A stretch of DNA of 64,000 nucleotides, from the NCBI RefSeq assembly GCF_015767265.1, contig NZ_JADPIB010000002.1, forward strand, positions 1-64,000, in the 5' to 3' direction. Both the position numbers and the translations under genes were made by a program. This DNA comes from Aureivirga marina. GTDB lineage: Bacteria; Bacteroidota; Bacteroidia; Flavobacteriales; Flavobacteriaceae. Below are positions 1 to 8,215 of the stretch, in pieces. Under the pieces are notes generated by a model. It ran no database searches and was not told the DNA's origin. It saw only the letters and a list, made by a program, of their open reading frames with translations. Every line of letters begins with the position of its first letter. Position 1 is the first letter of the stretch.

Positions 1-756
1 TCCAGTTTGATTTAAAGCAGTAATCGTCTCATCATTATCTGCTGCCGTTTCTGGATCATCCGAAAGTGTATCTTCCACAACTGTTGTTCCATCAGGAAGC
101 ATTGATGTAACCGAAGATTGTACCGAGTAACTTCCACTATCAATATCTGCTTGTGTTAAAACATAAGTTCCTGTAAAAGTCTCTGTTTCTCCTACATTTA
201 GATTCGCTGAAGTTGTTGGGTTTGTTCCAAAATCAATTCCTGAATCCGTTACTGAAATATTACTAAGTGTTGTATTTCCTGTGTTTGTTACTTCAATTGT
301 ATAAGTAATAACATCGCCAGCATTTAAAACACCATCTGCGCCTAAATCTAATGAATCATTTGTTGTTAATTCAATTGTTCCATTTTGATTTAAAGAAGTA
401 ATCGTCTCATCATTATCTACTGCCGTTTCTGGATCATCCGAAAGTGTATCTTCCACAACGGTTGTTCCATCAGGTAGTGTTGATGTAACCGATGATTGCA
501 CCGAGTAACTTCCACTATCAATATCTGCTTGTGTTAAAACATAAGTTCCTGTGAAAGTCTCTGTTTCTCCTACATTTAATGAAGAAGCTGTTGTTGGGTT
601 TGTTCCAAAATCAATTCCTGAATCCGTTACTGAAATATTGCTAAGTGTTGTATTTCCTGTGTTTGTAACTTCAATTGTATAAGTAATGACATCACCTGCA
701 TTTAAAATTCCATCTGCTCCTAAATCTAAAGAATCATTTGTTGTAAGTTCAATTGT
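1..756 (-). repeat. Two near-identical 378-bp in-frame tandem repeats
   Basis: Bases 1-378 and 379-756 are copies of the same 126-codon unit with only scattered differences (for example TCCAGTTTG at 1 against TCCATTTTG at 379). The next unit upstream in the gene (from 757) is recognisably related but far more diverged. The period is an exact multiple of three, so copy-number changes keep the reading frame. More copies may continue beyond the window edge. Confidence 0.9.
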
Positions 757-3700
757 TCCATTATGTATAATAACTGTGTCTGTCGAGTCATCTTCCGAAT
801 TTCCATCCGTATCATCTCCATCATCACTTGTATCTGAAACATCAATATCTTTCTGTGTTTTTCCATCAACTTCAACACTATTTCCGAATCCACCAGCATC
901 AACATCTGATTGAGTAATTGTATAATTTGCAGTATATGTTGCTGTTTCTCCAACTAATAAATTCCCTTCAGTACTTCCAGAAGAAGCAGAGTCAAAAGTG
1001 GTTGTAAGTGTTTGCGTATTTCCTTCTAAATCTGTTAAAGTATCTGTTACTGAAATATCATTTAAAATTAAATTCCCATTATTTGTAACAAGAATTTCAT
1101 AATTAACTATATCTCCTACTCCTAGAACTCCATCACCATTATCTGTTACTCCAGAAATTGTTTTAACAACATCTAAACTTGGATTTGGTGTAATTTCAGT
1201 TGTTGTAACATCGTCTTCTGAATTTCCATCCGAATCATCTCCATCATCACTTGTATCTGAAACCACAAAATTATTTGGTGAATTCCCAGAAGCTGTAGCA
1301 CTATTTTGAACACCTCCAGCTTCCACATCATCTTGTGTAATTGTATAATTTACAACATATGTCGCTATTTCTCCTACAAGTAAACTTCCTTCAGCACTTC
1401 CTAAAGAAGCAGAATCGAAAACAGGTGTTAAATTTTGTGTATTTCCATCTAAATCTTCTAAAATATCTATTACAGAAATTGTATTTAAAGTAACATCTCC
1501 AGTATTTGAAACAAGAATTTGATAATTAATAATATCTCCAACTCCTGTTATTCCATCTCCATTTTCTGTAATACTGTTTACTGTTTTTTGTACTTCAATT
1601 CCTGCATTCTGTGAGAAATTTGTATCTGTCGTATCATCTTCCGAATTTCCATCAGAATCATCTCCATCATCACTTGTATCTGAAACATTTGAACCAGACG
1701 GTGAAGTAGAACTAGCTGTAGCACTATTTCTAAGTCCTCCTGCATCAATATTTGCTTGTGTTATTGTATAATTAACTGTATAAGTAGCAATTTCACCAAC
1801 CATTAAAGTTCCTTCAGCACTTCCTAAAGTTGAAGAATTAAAGCTTAAAGTTAAAGGAATAGAAGTTCCATTAAAATCTTCAAAATTATCCACAACATTT
1901 ACATTGGTCAATGTCACATTTCCTGTATTTGCAACAACTACAGAATAATTTAAAATATCTCCAACACCTAAAGCTCCATCTCCATTGTCCGTAACAGTAA
2001 CTGTTTTTTCAACATCTATATTTGGATTATGTGGGAAATTTGTTTCTGTAGGATCATCTGTATAATTTCCATCTGTATCATCATTGTCATCACTTTCATC
2101 TGAAACATCATAACCTCCAGCACTGATTCCATCTACAGAAATTATATTTGAAATCCCTCCTGAATCAATATCATTTTGTGTAATTAAATAATACATCTTA
2201 AACGTTACAGATTCATCTACATCTAAACTTGCAATATCTACATTATCATCTGTAATTTCATCATTTGAATATGCAGAAGAAAAAGTATCTCCAGGATTAT
2301 AATAGAAAACTAATGTATTTCCATTTTCATCTTGAAATACATCTTTTAATTTAATGTCATTTATAACTACATCACTATTATTCGCAATTGAAATTGTATA
2401 TTCAATACGATCTCCTGCATCAATTCCATTACCATCAATATCAATAATAGAGTACGTTTTTTTCGCTTCTAATTCTAATTTACAAACAAGCTCATCAAAG
2501 TTGATTATCACAGTAGTAATCGTACCAACATTTCCACTTGTCGCTCCATTAGCTTTAAATCTATTTCTAATTGGATTTGAATTTGTAGTTCCATTTGCTC
2601 CTCCAGAAACATCTTTTACTGAAAAATCTGAAGCTGCAGAAATGGAAATAACTCCACCTCCTCCTCCACCTCCAGGTCCTTCGGCTTCTGGTCCAGTAAT
2701 ATATTGATCTCCTCCATCACCACCAACTGCAATAATTGAAATTGTATTTGAGATAGTAGCAGCTTGAACTAAAATTGTTCCTCCACCTCCACCACCTCCA
2801 GGAGCATCATTTCCTCCTGTGATAGTTCGGTATCCTTCTTGTCCGTTTGATGTTATTTCTCCATTTCCTGTAATTCCGTTTTTAATGGTCAAAAGAACAA
2901 TTCCTCCTCCATCTCCACCATCATTATTGGCATTATTATTTCCATCTCCGGCTCCTCCACCTCCTCCTAAGAAGATTTGGTTTTGATAACTTGCTGTAAC
3001 AACTGGTCTTCCTCCAAGTCCACCAATTGCTTTTCTATGATTTCCTCCCCATCCAGATTGATTTAAATTGGATGCTGGAACTCCTGTACTTATATAATTT
3101 GCTGGATATGAAGGTCCAGTTGTACAAGGATTTGCAGAATTTGAACTCGAATAAGTATATCCACCACGACCTCCTCCAGAAGAATTTGTTAAAGCATTTC
3201 CATTTGCAATATATTCTGGATCATGAATCCAAGCTCCAGGATTTCCACATGGTGAAGTATCTCCTGAAAAATCATTCATTACTCCTGCTCCACGAAACCA
3301 ATTTGTAGGGATACCTCCATTGGCTCCACCACCACCTCCAGCGTTATGAGAATTTCCTCCTCCACCAGCATTGGCAGCAGCTCCACGACCATATCTTCCA
3401 CCATATAAATTATCATAATCATTACGATAACCTGCAATTCCTTCTCCTTTTTCAGCAGAAACATAAGAATCTGTAGTTCTAAAACTCATTTGAAAAGCTG
3501 CTCCACTTCCGTTAGAATTATTTTCTCTAGTTCCTCCACGGAAACCTGCAAAATCTGCATGAATTTTTCCGTTATTTTCTAAATTTTCAGCTAAAAAAGC
3601 AACAATTCCTCCTTTTCTTCTTTCAATCGCTGAAGGATCAACTCCACCAAAATTTGGACTTCCCCATTGATTTGCAGCTACGGAAGCTCCAGTATTTATC

Positions 3701-4212
3701 ACCATGTTGTTATATTGAGGAATACGAATTATCTGTGTATAATTCGCTGCAAAGAATGAATTAATTAAATTACAACTTAAAATAATTGTATTCCCGCTTA
3801 CTTCATAAACATAAGCAAACTCATAAGTTCCTGAATTGTTATAATTTGTTACTTCACCATAACTCCATGTATTTGAGCTATCAATTATTGCTCCCTGTGC
3901 TTGATAAAGTAAAACTAAATCACCAGGTTCTAAATCATTCGAACTAAAAGTATTTGTTTGAAATCTTCTTGTTTCATTTGTTCCACTTGTAAGTGGATCA
4001 TCATCAGATAAAAAATCGTGATAACTATCATCAAGTTGATTGATATCTTCAACTGTCACTTGATTTGTTCCAGCTGGAACATCTGAAATCACTCTAGTAT
4101 AGCGATTTAAACAGACATTTTCTTGCGTAATAGTTATGTCCCCATCTTTCTTTTGCTGGGAATAACCTACAATTACGCAGAATAAAAAGAATAATAGTAA
4201 TTTTCTTTTCAT
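1..4212 (-). CDS. Giant secreted surface protein with DUF11-like repeats (3' end outside window)
   Basis: A single frame stays open from the ATG at 4212 to the window edge, giving 1404 codons without a stop; the frame matches the repeat units at both ends, so I see no frameshift. The N-terminus is a signal peptide (MKRKLLLFFLFC..., cleavage near YSQ). About residues 30-270 form a non-repetitive head, followed by a very glycine-rich stretch (runs of GGGGG, about residues 280-540). From about residue 570 there are successive units of roughly 110-130 residues carrying the DUF11/isopeptide-like pattern (GD.i.Y.i.v.NtGn..l.ni.v.D), joined by acidic linkers rich in SDDGDDSDGN. Such proteins are usually exported by the type IX system and end in a gliding-associated or sorting domain, which would lie outside the window. 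Likely a cell-surface adhesin or matrix protein; no enzymatic motif seen. Confidence 0.85.
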   Translation of the reverse strand, partial: MKRKLLLFFLFCVIVGYSQQKKDGDITITQENVCLNRYTRVISDVPAGTNQVTVEDINQLDDSYHDFLSDDDPLTSGTNETRRFQTNTFSSNDLEPGDLVLLYQAQGAIIDSSNTWSYGEVTNYNNSGTYEFAYVYEVSGNTIILSCNLINSFFAANYTQIIRIPQYNNMVINTGASVAANQWGSPNFGGVDPSAIERRKGGIVAFLAENLENNGKIHADFAGFRGGTRENNSNGSGAAFQMSFRTTDSYVSAEKGEGIAGYRNDYDNLYGGRYGRGAAANAGGGGNSHNAGGGGGANGGIPTNWFRGAGVMNDFSGDTSPCGNPGAWIHDPEYIANGNALTNSSGGGRGGYTYSSSNSANPCTTGPSYPANYISTGVPASNLNQSGWGGNHRKAIGGLGGRPVVTASYQNQIFLGGGGGAGDGNNNANNDGGDGGGIVLLTIKNGITGNGEITSNGQEGYRTITGGNDAPGGGGGGGTILVQAATISNTISIIAVGGDGGDQYITGPEAEGPGGGGGGGVISISAASDFSVKDVSGGANGTTNSNPIRNRFKANGATSGNVGTITTVIINFDELVCKLELEAKKTYSIIDIDGNGIDAGDRIEYTISIANNSDVVINDIKLKDVFQDENGNTLVFYYNPGDTFSSAYSNDEITDDNVDIASLDVDESVTFKMYYLITQNDIDSGGISNIISVDGISAGGYDVSDESDDNDDTDGNYTDDPTETNFPHNPNIDVEKTVTVTDNGDGALGVGDILNYSVVVANTGNVTLTNVNVVDNFEDFNGTSIPLTLSFNSSTLGSAEGTLMVGEIATYTVNYTITQANIDAGGLRNSATASSTSPSGSNVSDTSDDGDDSDGNSEDDTTDTNFSQNAGIEVQKTVNSITENGDGITGVGDIINYQILVSNTGDVTLNTISVIDILEDLDGNTQNLTPVFDSASLGSAEGSLLVGEIATYVVNYTITQDDVEAGGVQNSATASGNSPNNFVVSDTSDDGDDSDGNSEDDVTTTEITPNPSLDVVKTISGVTDNGDGVLGVGDIVNYEILVTNNGNLILNDISVTDTLTDLEGNTQTLTTTFDSASSGSTEGNLLVGETATYTANYTITQSDVDAGGFGNSVEVDGKTQKDIDVSDTSDDGDDTDGNSEDDSTDTVIIHNGTIELTTNDSLDLGADGILNAGDVITYTIEVTNTGNTTLSNISVTDSGIDFGTNPTTASSLNVGETETFTGTYVLTQADIDSGSYSVQSSVTSTLPDGTTVVEDTLSDDPETAVDNDETITSLNQNGTIELTTNDSLDLGADGVLNAGDVITYTIEVTNTGNTTLSNISVTDSGIDFGTNPTTSANLNVGETETFTGTYVLTQADIDSGSYSVQSSVTSMLPDGTTVVEDTLSDDPETAADNDETITALNQTG

Positions 4213-4293
4213 ACACGAGGGCTTTAAATTGATACCTAAAAAATTATTGAATTATGTTGTTTTTATTACTGATAACCTAATTTGTCGAGACTG

Positions 4294-4301
4294 CAAATCT
4301 A
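4294..4301 (-). promoter_or_regulatory. -7 box of the giant surface protein gene
   Basis: The minus strand reads TAGATTTG, matching the Bacteroidota -7 consensus TAnnTTTG. With the start-site spacing inferred from the SRP RNA promoter, transcription would begin near 4289 and leave a leader of about 77 nt. A clear -33 TTTG at the ideal distance was not found. Confidence 0.45.
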
Positions 4302-4640
4302 TTCTATTTTAATATTCAAAAAAATATTCAAACTTTTATATATTTAATTTAAATTAATTATTAATAAATAGAAATATCTTTTATTTTTTCACATTCTTTA
4401 ACAAATCTAACTCACCAAAAATAGTAAAGAAGTCATTATTTTAGCAATATTTTATTCTATCTTTCTAAAACACAGGGATTTTCCTATTTTTGATATAAGA
4501 TTTTTTTATATTAATTATTTCATATATTCACAACAATATTTTGATTTTATAACATAATTATTATTTTTTTTAGAAATTTTTTAAGATTAAAATATTTTTC
4601 AAACTTTACTAATTTTCAACCTTTTATCTATTTAATTGCT

Positions 4641-4648
4641 TAAATTTG
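4641..4648 (+). promoter_or_regulatory. -7 box of the AI-2E family permease gene
   Basis: TAAATTTG fits TAnnTTTG and would place the start site near 4653. The inverted repeat at 4670-4690 would then lie inside the leader and could form a hairpin in the mRNA or bind a repressor. Confidence 0.4.
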
Positions 4649-4728
4649 ACATTATTTTTATTTTAGATTATTCTAATTCTATCTTAGAATAGGCTGTTTT
4701 ATTTATAAATCGTATTTATTTTAGATAC

Positions 4729-5814
4729 ATGAACTCAAAAATTATTTCAAATGGAATTCTTAGATCTCTAGGAATTATTATAGGAAGTGCACTTTTTCTT
4801 TATTTTTTATATCGAATTCAAAGTGTCATAATTTATATTGCTATTGCCGCTGTTTTATCTTTAATCGGATTTCCAATTGTTCGTTTCTTGAAAAAAAGAT
4901 TAAAATTTCCAAACACAATTGCAGTAATCTGTACAATTCTTCTCTTTCTTGTCATCATTTCAGGTTTAATTAGCATGTTTATTCCTTTAATCGTAAAACA
5001 AGGAAAAAATCTTTCACTTTTAGACATTAACCAATTTGAAAATAATTTAGAAGATTTATTAAAACAAATCAATGAATATTTTCTTTCTATCAATGTTAAT
5101 TTGCTTAATGAAATTCATAATAATGTAGATATTGTTGACAATATTAAATTCATCCCTGGTCTTGTAAATTCCATTCTTGGAACAATTGGAAATTTTAGTA
5201 TTGGACTTTTTTCTGTAATTTTTATCGCATTTTTCTTTATGAAAGATAGTTCTATCATGACTGAATCTATTTATATTTTAGTGAATGATAAAAGTGAAAG
5301 TCGTCTTCGAAAATCTTTAGGAACTATTAAAAATCTACTTTCTAGATATTTTATCGGTTTGGTATTTCAGATTTCAATTTTGTTTGTAATTTATACTACA
5401 ACATTGTTAATTTTTGGTGTAGAAAATGCTTTCGTAATTGCTGTTCTTTGTGCAATTTTAAATTTAGTTCCATATATAGGACCTTTAATTGGAGGTATTT
5501 TAATGGTATTTTTAACTATGAGTAGTTTTATTGGTTTAGATTTCAACACCGTAATTTTACCAAAAACACTATATGTTTTAGGAGGCTATCTTTTAGCACA
5601 ATTAATTGATAATTTCTTAAGTCAACCTTTAATTTTCTCAAATAGTGTACGTTCACATCCGCTTGAAATTTTCTTAATTATTATTATTGGCGGAATTTTA
5701 TTTGGTGTTGTAGGAATGGTCGTTGCTGTTCCAACTTATACGGCAATCAAAGTTATTTTAAAAGAATTTTTATCCGAAAACAAAATCGTAAAATCACTTA
5801 CGAAAAATTTATAA
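4729..5814 (+). CDS. AI-2E family transporter (PerM-like membrane protein)
   Basis: The 361-residue product is very hydrophobic, with about seven or eight predicted membrane segments: a pair at the N-terminus (residues 10-50), one near 60-85, a soluble loop (about 90-145), then a cluster from 145 to the end. The motif LNLVPYIGPLIGG (about residues 244-256) and the C-terminal HPLEIFLIIIIGG are hallmarks of the AI-2E/PerM (UPF0118) family. Family members are reported as exporters of autoinducer-2 or as Na+/H+ antiporters, and the substrate cannot be told from sequence. It stands alone, with its own promoter and a strong terminator. Confidence 0.88.
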   Translation: MNSKIISNGILRSLGIIIGSALFLYFLYRIQSVIIYIAIAAVLSLIGFPIVRFLKKRLKFPNTIAVICTILLFLVIISGLISMFIPLIVKQGKNLSLLDINQFENNLEDLLKQINEYFLSINVNLLNEIHNNVDIVDNIKFIPGLVNSILGTIGNFSIGLFSVIFIAFFFMKDSSIMTESIYILVNDKSESRLRKSLGTIKNLLSRYFIGLVFQISILFVIYTTTLLIFGVENAFVIAVLCAILNLVPYIGPLIGGILMVFLTMSSFIGLDFNTVILPKTLYVLGGYLLAQLIDNFLSQPLIFSNSVRSHPLEIFLIIIIGGILFGVVGMVVAVPTYTAIKVILKEFLSENKIVKSLTKNL

Positions 5815-5821
5815 AAACATA

Positions 5822-5850
5822 AACTCTCCTATTCTTAGGAGAGTTTTTTT
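5822..5850 (+). terminator. Intrinsic terminator of the AI-2E-type gene
   Basis: A 9-bp stem AACTCTCCT/AGGAGAGTT with a six-base loop is followed by a run of T. Confidence 0.9.
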
Positions 5851-5892
5851 ATAAAAATTACTTCACTTCTATTTAACTTAATATTTTCATTC

Positions 5893-5900
5893 TATTTTTG
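5893..5900 (+). promoter_or_regulatory. -7 box of the THUMP-like methyltransferase gene
   Basis: TATTTTTG matches TAnnTTTG; the predicted start site is near 5905, 23 nt before the TTG start codon. This supports the TTG start over the next in-frame ATG 36 codons further on. Confidence 0.5.
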
Positions 5901-5927
5901 TATTTCAAAACTTTTTAATTACGACTA

Positions 5928-7100
5928 TTGAAAACAACATTTTTACAACCTGAAATTCAACAATTCATTTCAGAAAACTTAAATACAGATACAAAACAAT
6001 TAATCTTCAAAAAAAGTCCTTTTGAAAACGTTTCCATGCAAGAGATTGTAAATCAAATAATTTGCAAGAAAAAAGCGAAAACAAAAATTCCAATTTGGTT
6101 TGAGAAAGAAAATATAATTTTTCCAAATAAATTAAATTTAGAGCAAAGTTCTTCTGAAAAAACAGCTGAATATAAAGCTAATTTAGTTTCAGGAAATTCA
6201 ATAATTGATTTAACTGGTGGATTTGGAATTGATTGTTTTTATTTTTCAAAGAGATGTAAAAATGTATTTCATTGTGAATTAAATTCAGAGCTTTCAGAAA
6301 TTGTCACACATAATTTTAAAGTTTTAGAAGCAACAAATATTAAAACTGTAAATCAAGATAGTTTAGAATACTTAAAAAATGCTGAAAAATTTGACTGGAT
6401 TTATATCGATCCTTCTAGAAGAAATGATGCAAAAGGAAAAGTATTTTTATTGGCAGATTGTTTGCCAAATGTTCCAGAAAATTTAGATTTATTATTTGAA
6501 CATTCAGATAAAGTTTTAATCAAAACTTCACCAATTCTAGATATACAAAGTGCAATAAATGAACTTCAGTTTGTGACAGAAATTCATATTGTAGCACTAG
6601 AAAATGAAGTTAAAGAATTACTTTTTATTTTAGAAAAGAAAGAAAGTTTTTTAGAAATTAAAACTATAAACATTACAAAAAAAGGAAATGAATATTTCAA
6701 TTTTAATTGGGAAGAAGAAACAATTCCAACATTTGAATTGCCTAAAAAATATTTATATGAACCGAATGCTGCAATTTTAAAAGCGGGAGGTTTTAAGCAA
6801 ATTAGCGAACAACTTTCTTTGGATAAACTACATCAAAATAGTCATTTATATACTTCAGATGAATTGATTGATTTTCCAGGAAGGAAATTTGAAATTTCGC
6901 AAATTGTTCCTTACCAAAAGAAAATTTTAAAGAAACTTTTACCAGAAAAAAAAGCGAATATTACAACTAGAAATTTCCCTGAAACAGTTGCACAGATTCG
7001 TAAAAAAACAGGAATAAAAGATGGTGGAAATACTTATTTATTTTTCACAACAGACATAAATGATAAGCCTTGTATTTTGGTTTGTAAAAAAATAAGCTAG
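5928..7100 (+). CDS. Class I SAM-dependent methyltransferase, THUMP-like
   Basis: The 390-residue protein has a Rossmann methyltransferase core: motif I is IDLTGGFGIDCFYF (about residues 92-105), followed by the acidic HCELN strand and the motif IV-like IDPSRR (about 162). The C-terminal part (KLLPEKKANITTRNFP...) matches the THUMP-like domain of a conserved Bacteroidota protein thought to act on RNA; the target is unknown. It begins with TTG; the peptide MKTTFLQPEIQQFI resembles the N-termini I recall for flavobacterial homologues, so the non-ATG start is probably real. Its last codons form part of a hairpin that terminates transcription from the opposite strand. Confidence 0.82.
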   Translation: MKTTFLQPEIQQFISENLNTDTKQLIFKKSPFENVSMQEIVNQIICKKKAKTKIPIWFEKENIIFPNKLNLEQSSSEKTAEYKANLVSGNSIIDLTGGFGIDCFYFSKRCKNVFHCELNSELSEIVTHNFKVLEATNIKTVNQDSLEYLKNAEKFDWIYIDPSRRNDAKGKVFLLADCLPNVPENLDLLFEHSDKVLIKTSPILDIQSAINELQFVTEIHIVALENEVKELLFILEKKESFLEIKTINITKKGNEYFNFNWEEETIPTFELPKKYLYEPNAAILKAGGFKQISEQLSLDKLHQNSHLYTSDELIDFPGRKFEISQIVPYQKKILKKLLPEKKANITTRNFPETVAQIRKKTGIKDGGNTYLFFTTDINDKPCILVCKKIS

Positions 7101-7120
7101 AGAAAAAACCTCTAGCTTAT
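7085..7120 (-). terminator. Minus-strand intrinsic terminator with no cognate gene
   Basis: ATAAGCTAGAG (7092-7102) and CTCTAGCTTAT (7110-7120) form a perfect 11-bp stem with a seven-base loop. Read on the minus strand it is followed by seven T residues; on the plus strand there is none. It therefore stops leftward transcription arriving from the 7121-7412 gap, where no leftward protein gene exists. Confidence 0.8.
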
Positions 7121-7230
7121 CCAGTAAAACGATATGGGGCCGTTTACTTATACCTCACGGTATTATTATGTATTGGGAGAACTAAATTACTTCATTATCA
7201 GGAGCTTTACCTACTGTTTAGCAAAAGATT
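7085..7230 (-). ncRNA. Candidate small non-coding RNA upstream of fdhD
   Basis: The minus strand of this gap has no reading frame, yet ends in a perfect terminator. Before it lie a hairpin ATACC-GTGA-GGTAT (GNRA tetraloop on the minus strand, about 7152-7165) and a stem AGTAAACG/CGTTTTACT with one bulge (about 7125-7150). The segment is visibly richer in GC than its surroundings. The 5' end is not defined: a near-match to the -7 box (ATCTTTTG, about 7222-7229) would give roughly 140 nt. It could be a known flavobacterial RNA family (6S-Flavo or Flavo-1 are candidates by lineage only) or a new one. Confidence 0.45.
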
Positions 7231-7412
7231 AACCTAATATATTGTTATATTTTACCTTAACTTTTAATTATAAAAAAGCCCCGTTAAAATTCACTTTATT
7301 TATTGTTAATAATGAAGTAGAATTATCATTTTATTAAATAAAATTCGTCATTTTATACTAGAGGAATTTGTTATAAGATTTTTTTTAAATTTACGCGCTA
7401 AAATAAGTTTAC

Positions 7413-8207
7413 ATGCAAACTTCAACTTACGAAGGAATAAAAGTCACGACAAAAGGCAATAAACTTGTTCAAGATAATTTGGTCATTGAGGCTGCACTTC
7501 AAATTAATATAAACGGAGAACCTTATACTGTTGTAATGCGAACGCCAGATCATGATGAAGACTTGATTCGAGGTTTATTGTATGCCGAAGACATTTATAA
7601 AAAGAAAGAGAAATTGGAAATTCGTTTAGTTTCTGAAGAAGAAAACGGATTTGCAGTTTATGATGTTCTAGTTCCAAAAGAAAAATTAGGTAAAGGTTAT
7701 TTAAACAAACGAACTTTACTTTCTGTTTCTTCTTGTGGAATTTGTGGCAAACAAAAACTAGATGATATCACTTTAAAAGGAGCTTCCTTAAACGTTAAAC
7801 AAACTCTTAATGCGTCCAAAATTCAAGAGATGTTTGCGAAAATGGGAGAAAAACAAACATTATTTAAAAATACTGGAGGAAGTCACGCTGCTTCGATTTT
7901 TGATAAAGATAAAGAGTTAATCACAATTCGTGAAGACATTGGAAGACACAATGCTGTTGACAAAGCAATTGGTTCTCTGATTGAAAATCAAAATTTAAAA
8001 GAAGCAAATTATTTACTAGTTAGTGGAAGAGTTTCTTATGAAATTATTTCAAAAGCTTTTATTGCAAAAATTCCTGTAATCATTGCTGTTTCTGCTTGTT
8101 CTTCTCTTGCTGTTGATTATGCAAAAGAATTCGGAATTTGTTTAATCGGATTTACAAGAGATGAAAAACTAACTATTTACGCAACTCCAAACCATATAAA
8201 ATTTTAA
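7413..8207 (+). CDS. fdhD: Formate dehydrogenase accessory sulfurtransferase FdhD
   Basis: FdhD carries sulfur from a cysteine desulfurase to the bis-MGD molybdenum cofactor, which is essential for formate dehydrogenase activity. The 264-residue length is typical. The conserved RTPDHDEDLIRGLL (about residues 43-56), the catalytic cysteine loop SSCGICG (about 107-113), REDIGRHNAVDKAIG (about 171-185) and the C-terminal SGRVSYE...VSACSSLAV are all present. The molybdenum oxidoreductase starts 8 bp after it, so the two are co-transcribed and FdhD probably sulfurates that enzyme's cofactor. No molybdenum-cofactor synthesis genes lie in the window. Confidence 0.95.
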   Translation: MQTSTYEGIKVTTKGNKLVQDNLVIEAALQININGEPYTVVMRTPDHDEDLIRGLLYAEDIYKKKEKLEIRLVSEEENGFAVYDVLVPKEKLGKGYLNKRTLLSVSSCGICGKQKLDDITLKGASLNVKQTLNASKIQEMFAKMGEKQTLFKNTGGSHAASIFDKDKELITIREDIGRHNAVDKAIGSLIENQNLKEANYLLVSGRVSYEIISKAFIAKIPVIIAVSACSSLAVDYAKEFGICLIGFTRDEKLTIYATPNHIKF

Positions 8208-8215
8208 CCCCAAGA

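Larger units (their letters stand above)
4213..4728. other. AT-rich intergenic region between divergent genes
   Basis: This 516-bp gap holds the candidate promoters of the two divergent genes and a small inverted repeat (ATTCTAA-N7-TTAGAAT, 4670-4690) just upstream of the AI-2E-type gene. No reading frame, RNA gene or longer repeat is visible. Confidence 0.6.

Noticed and set aside
2354-3464. Frames on either strand inside the giant surface protein gene
   Set aside because: They are shadows of the continuous minus-strand frame, which carries clear repeats and a signal peptide.
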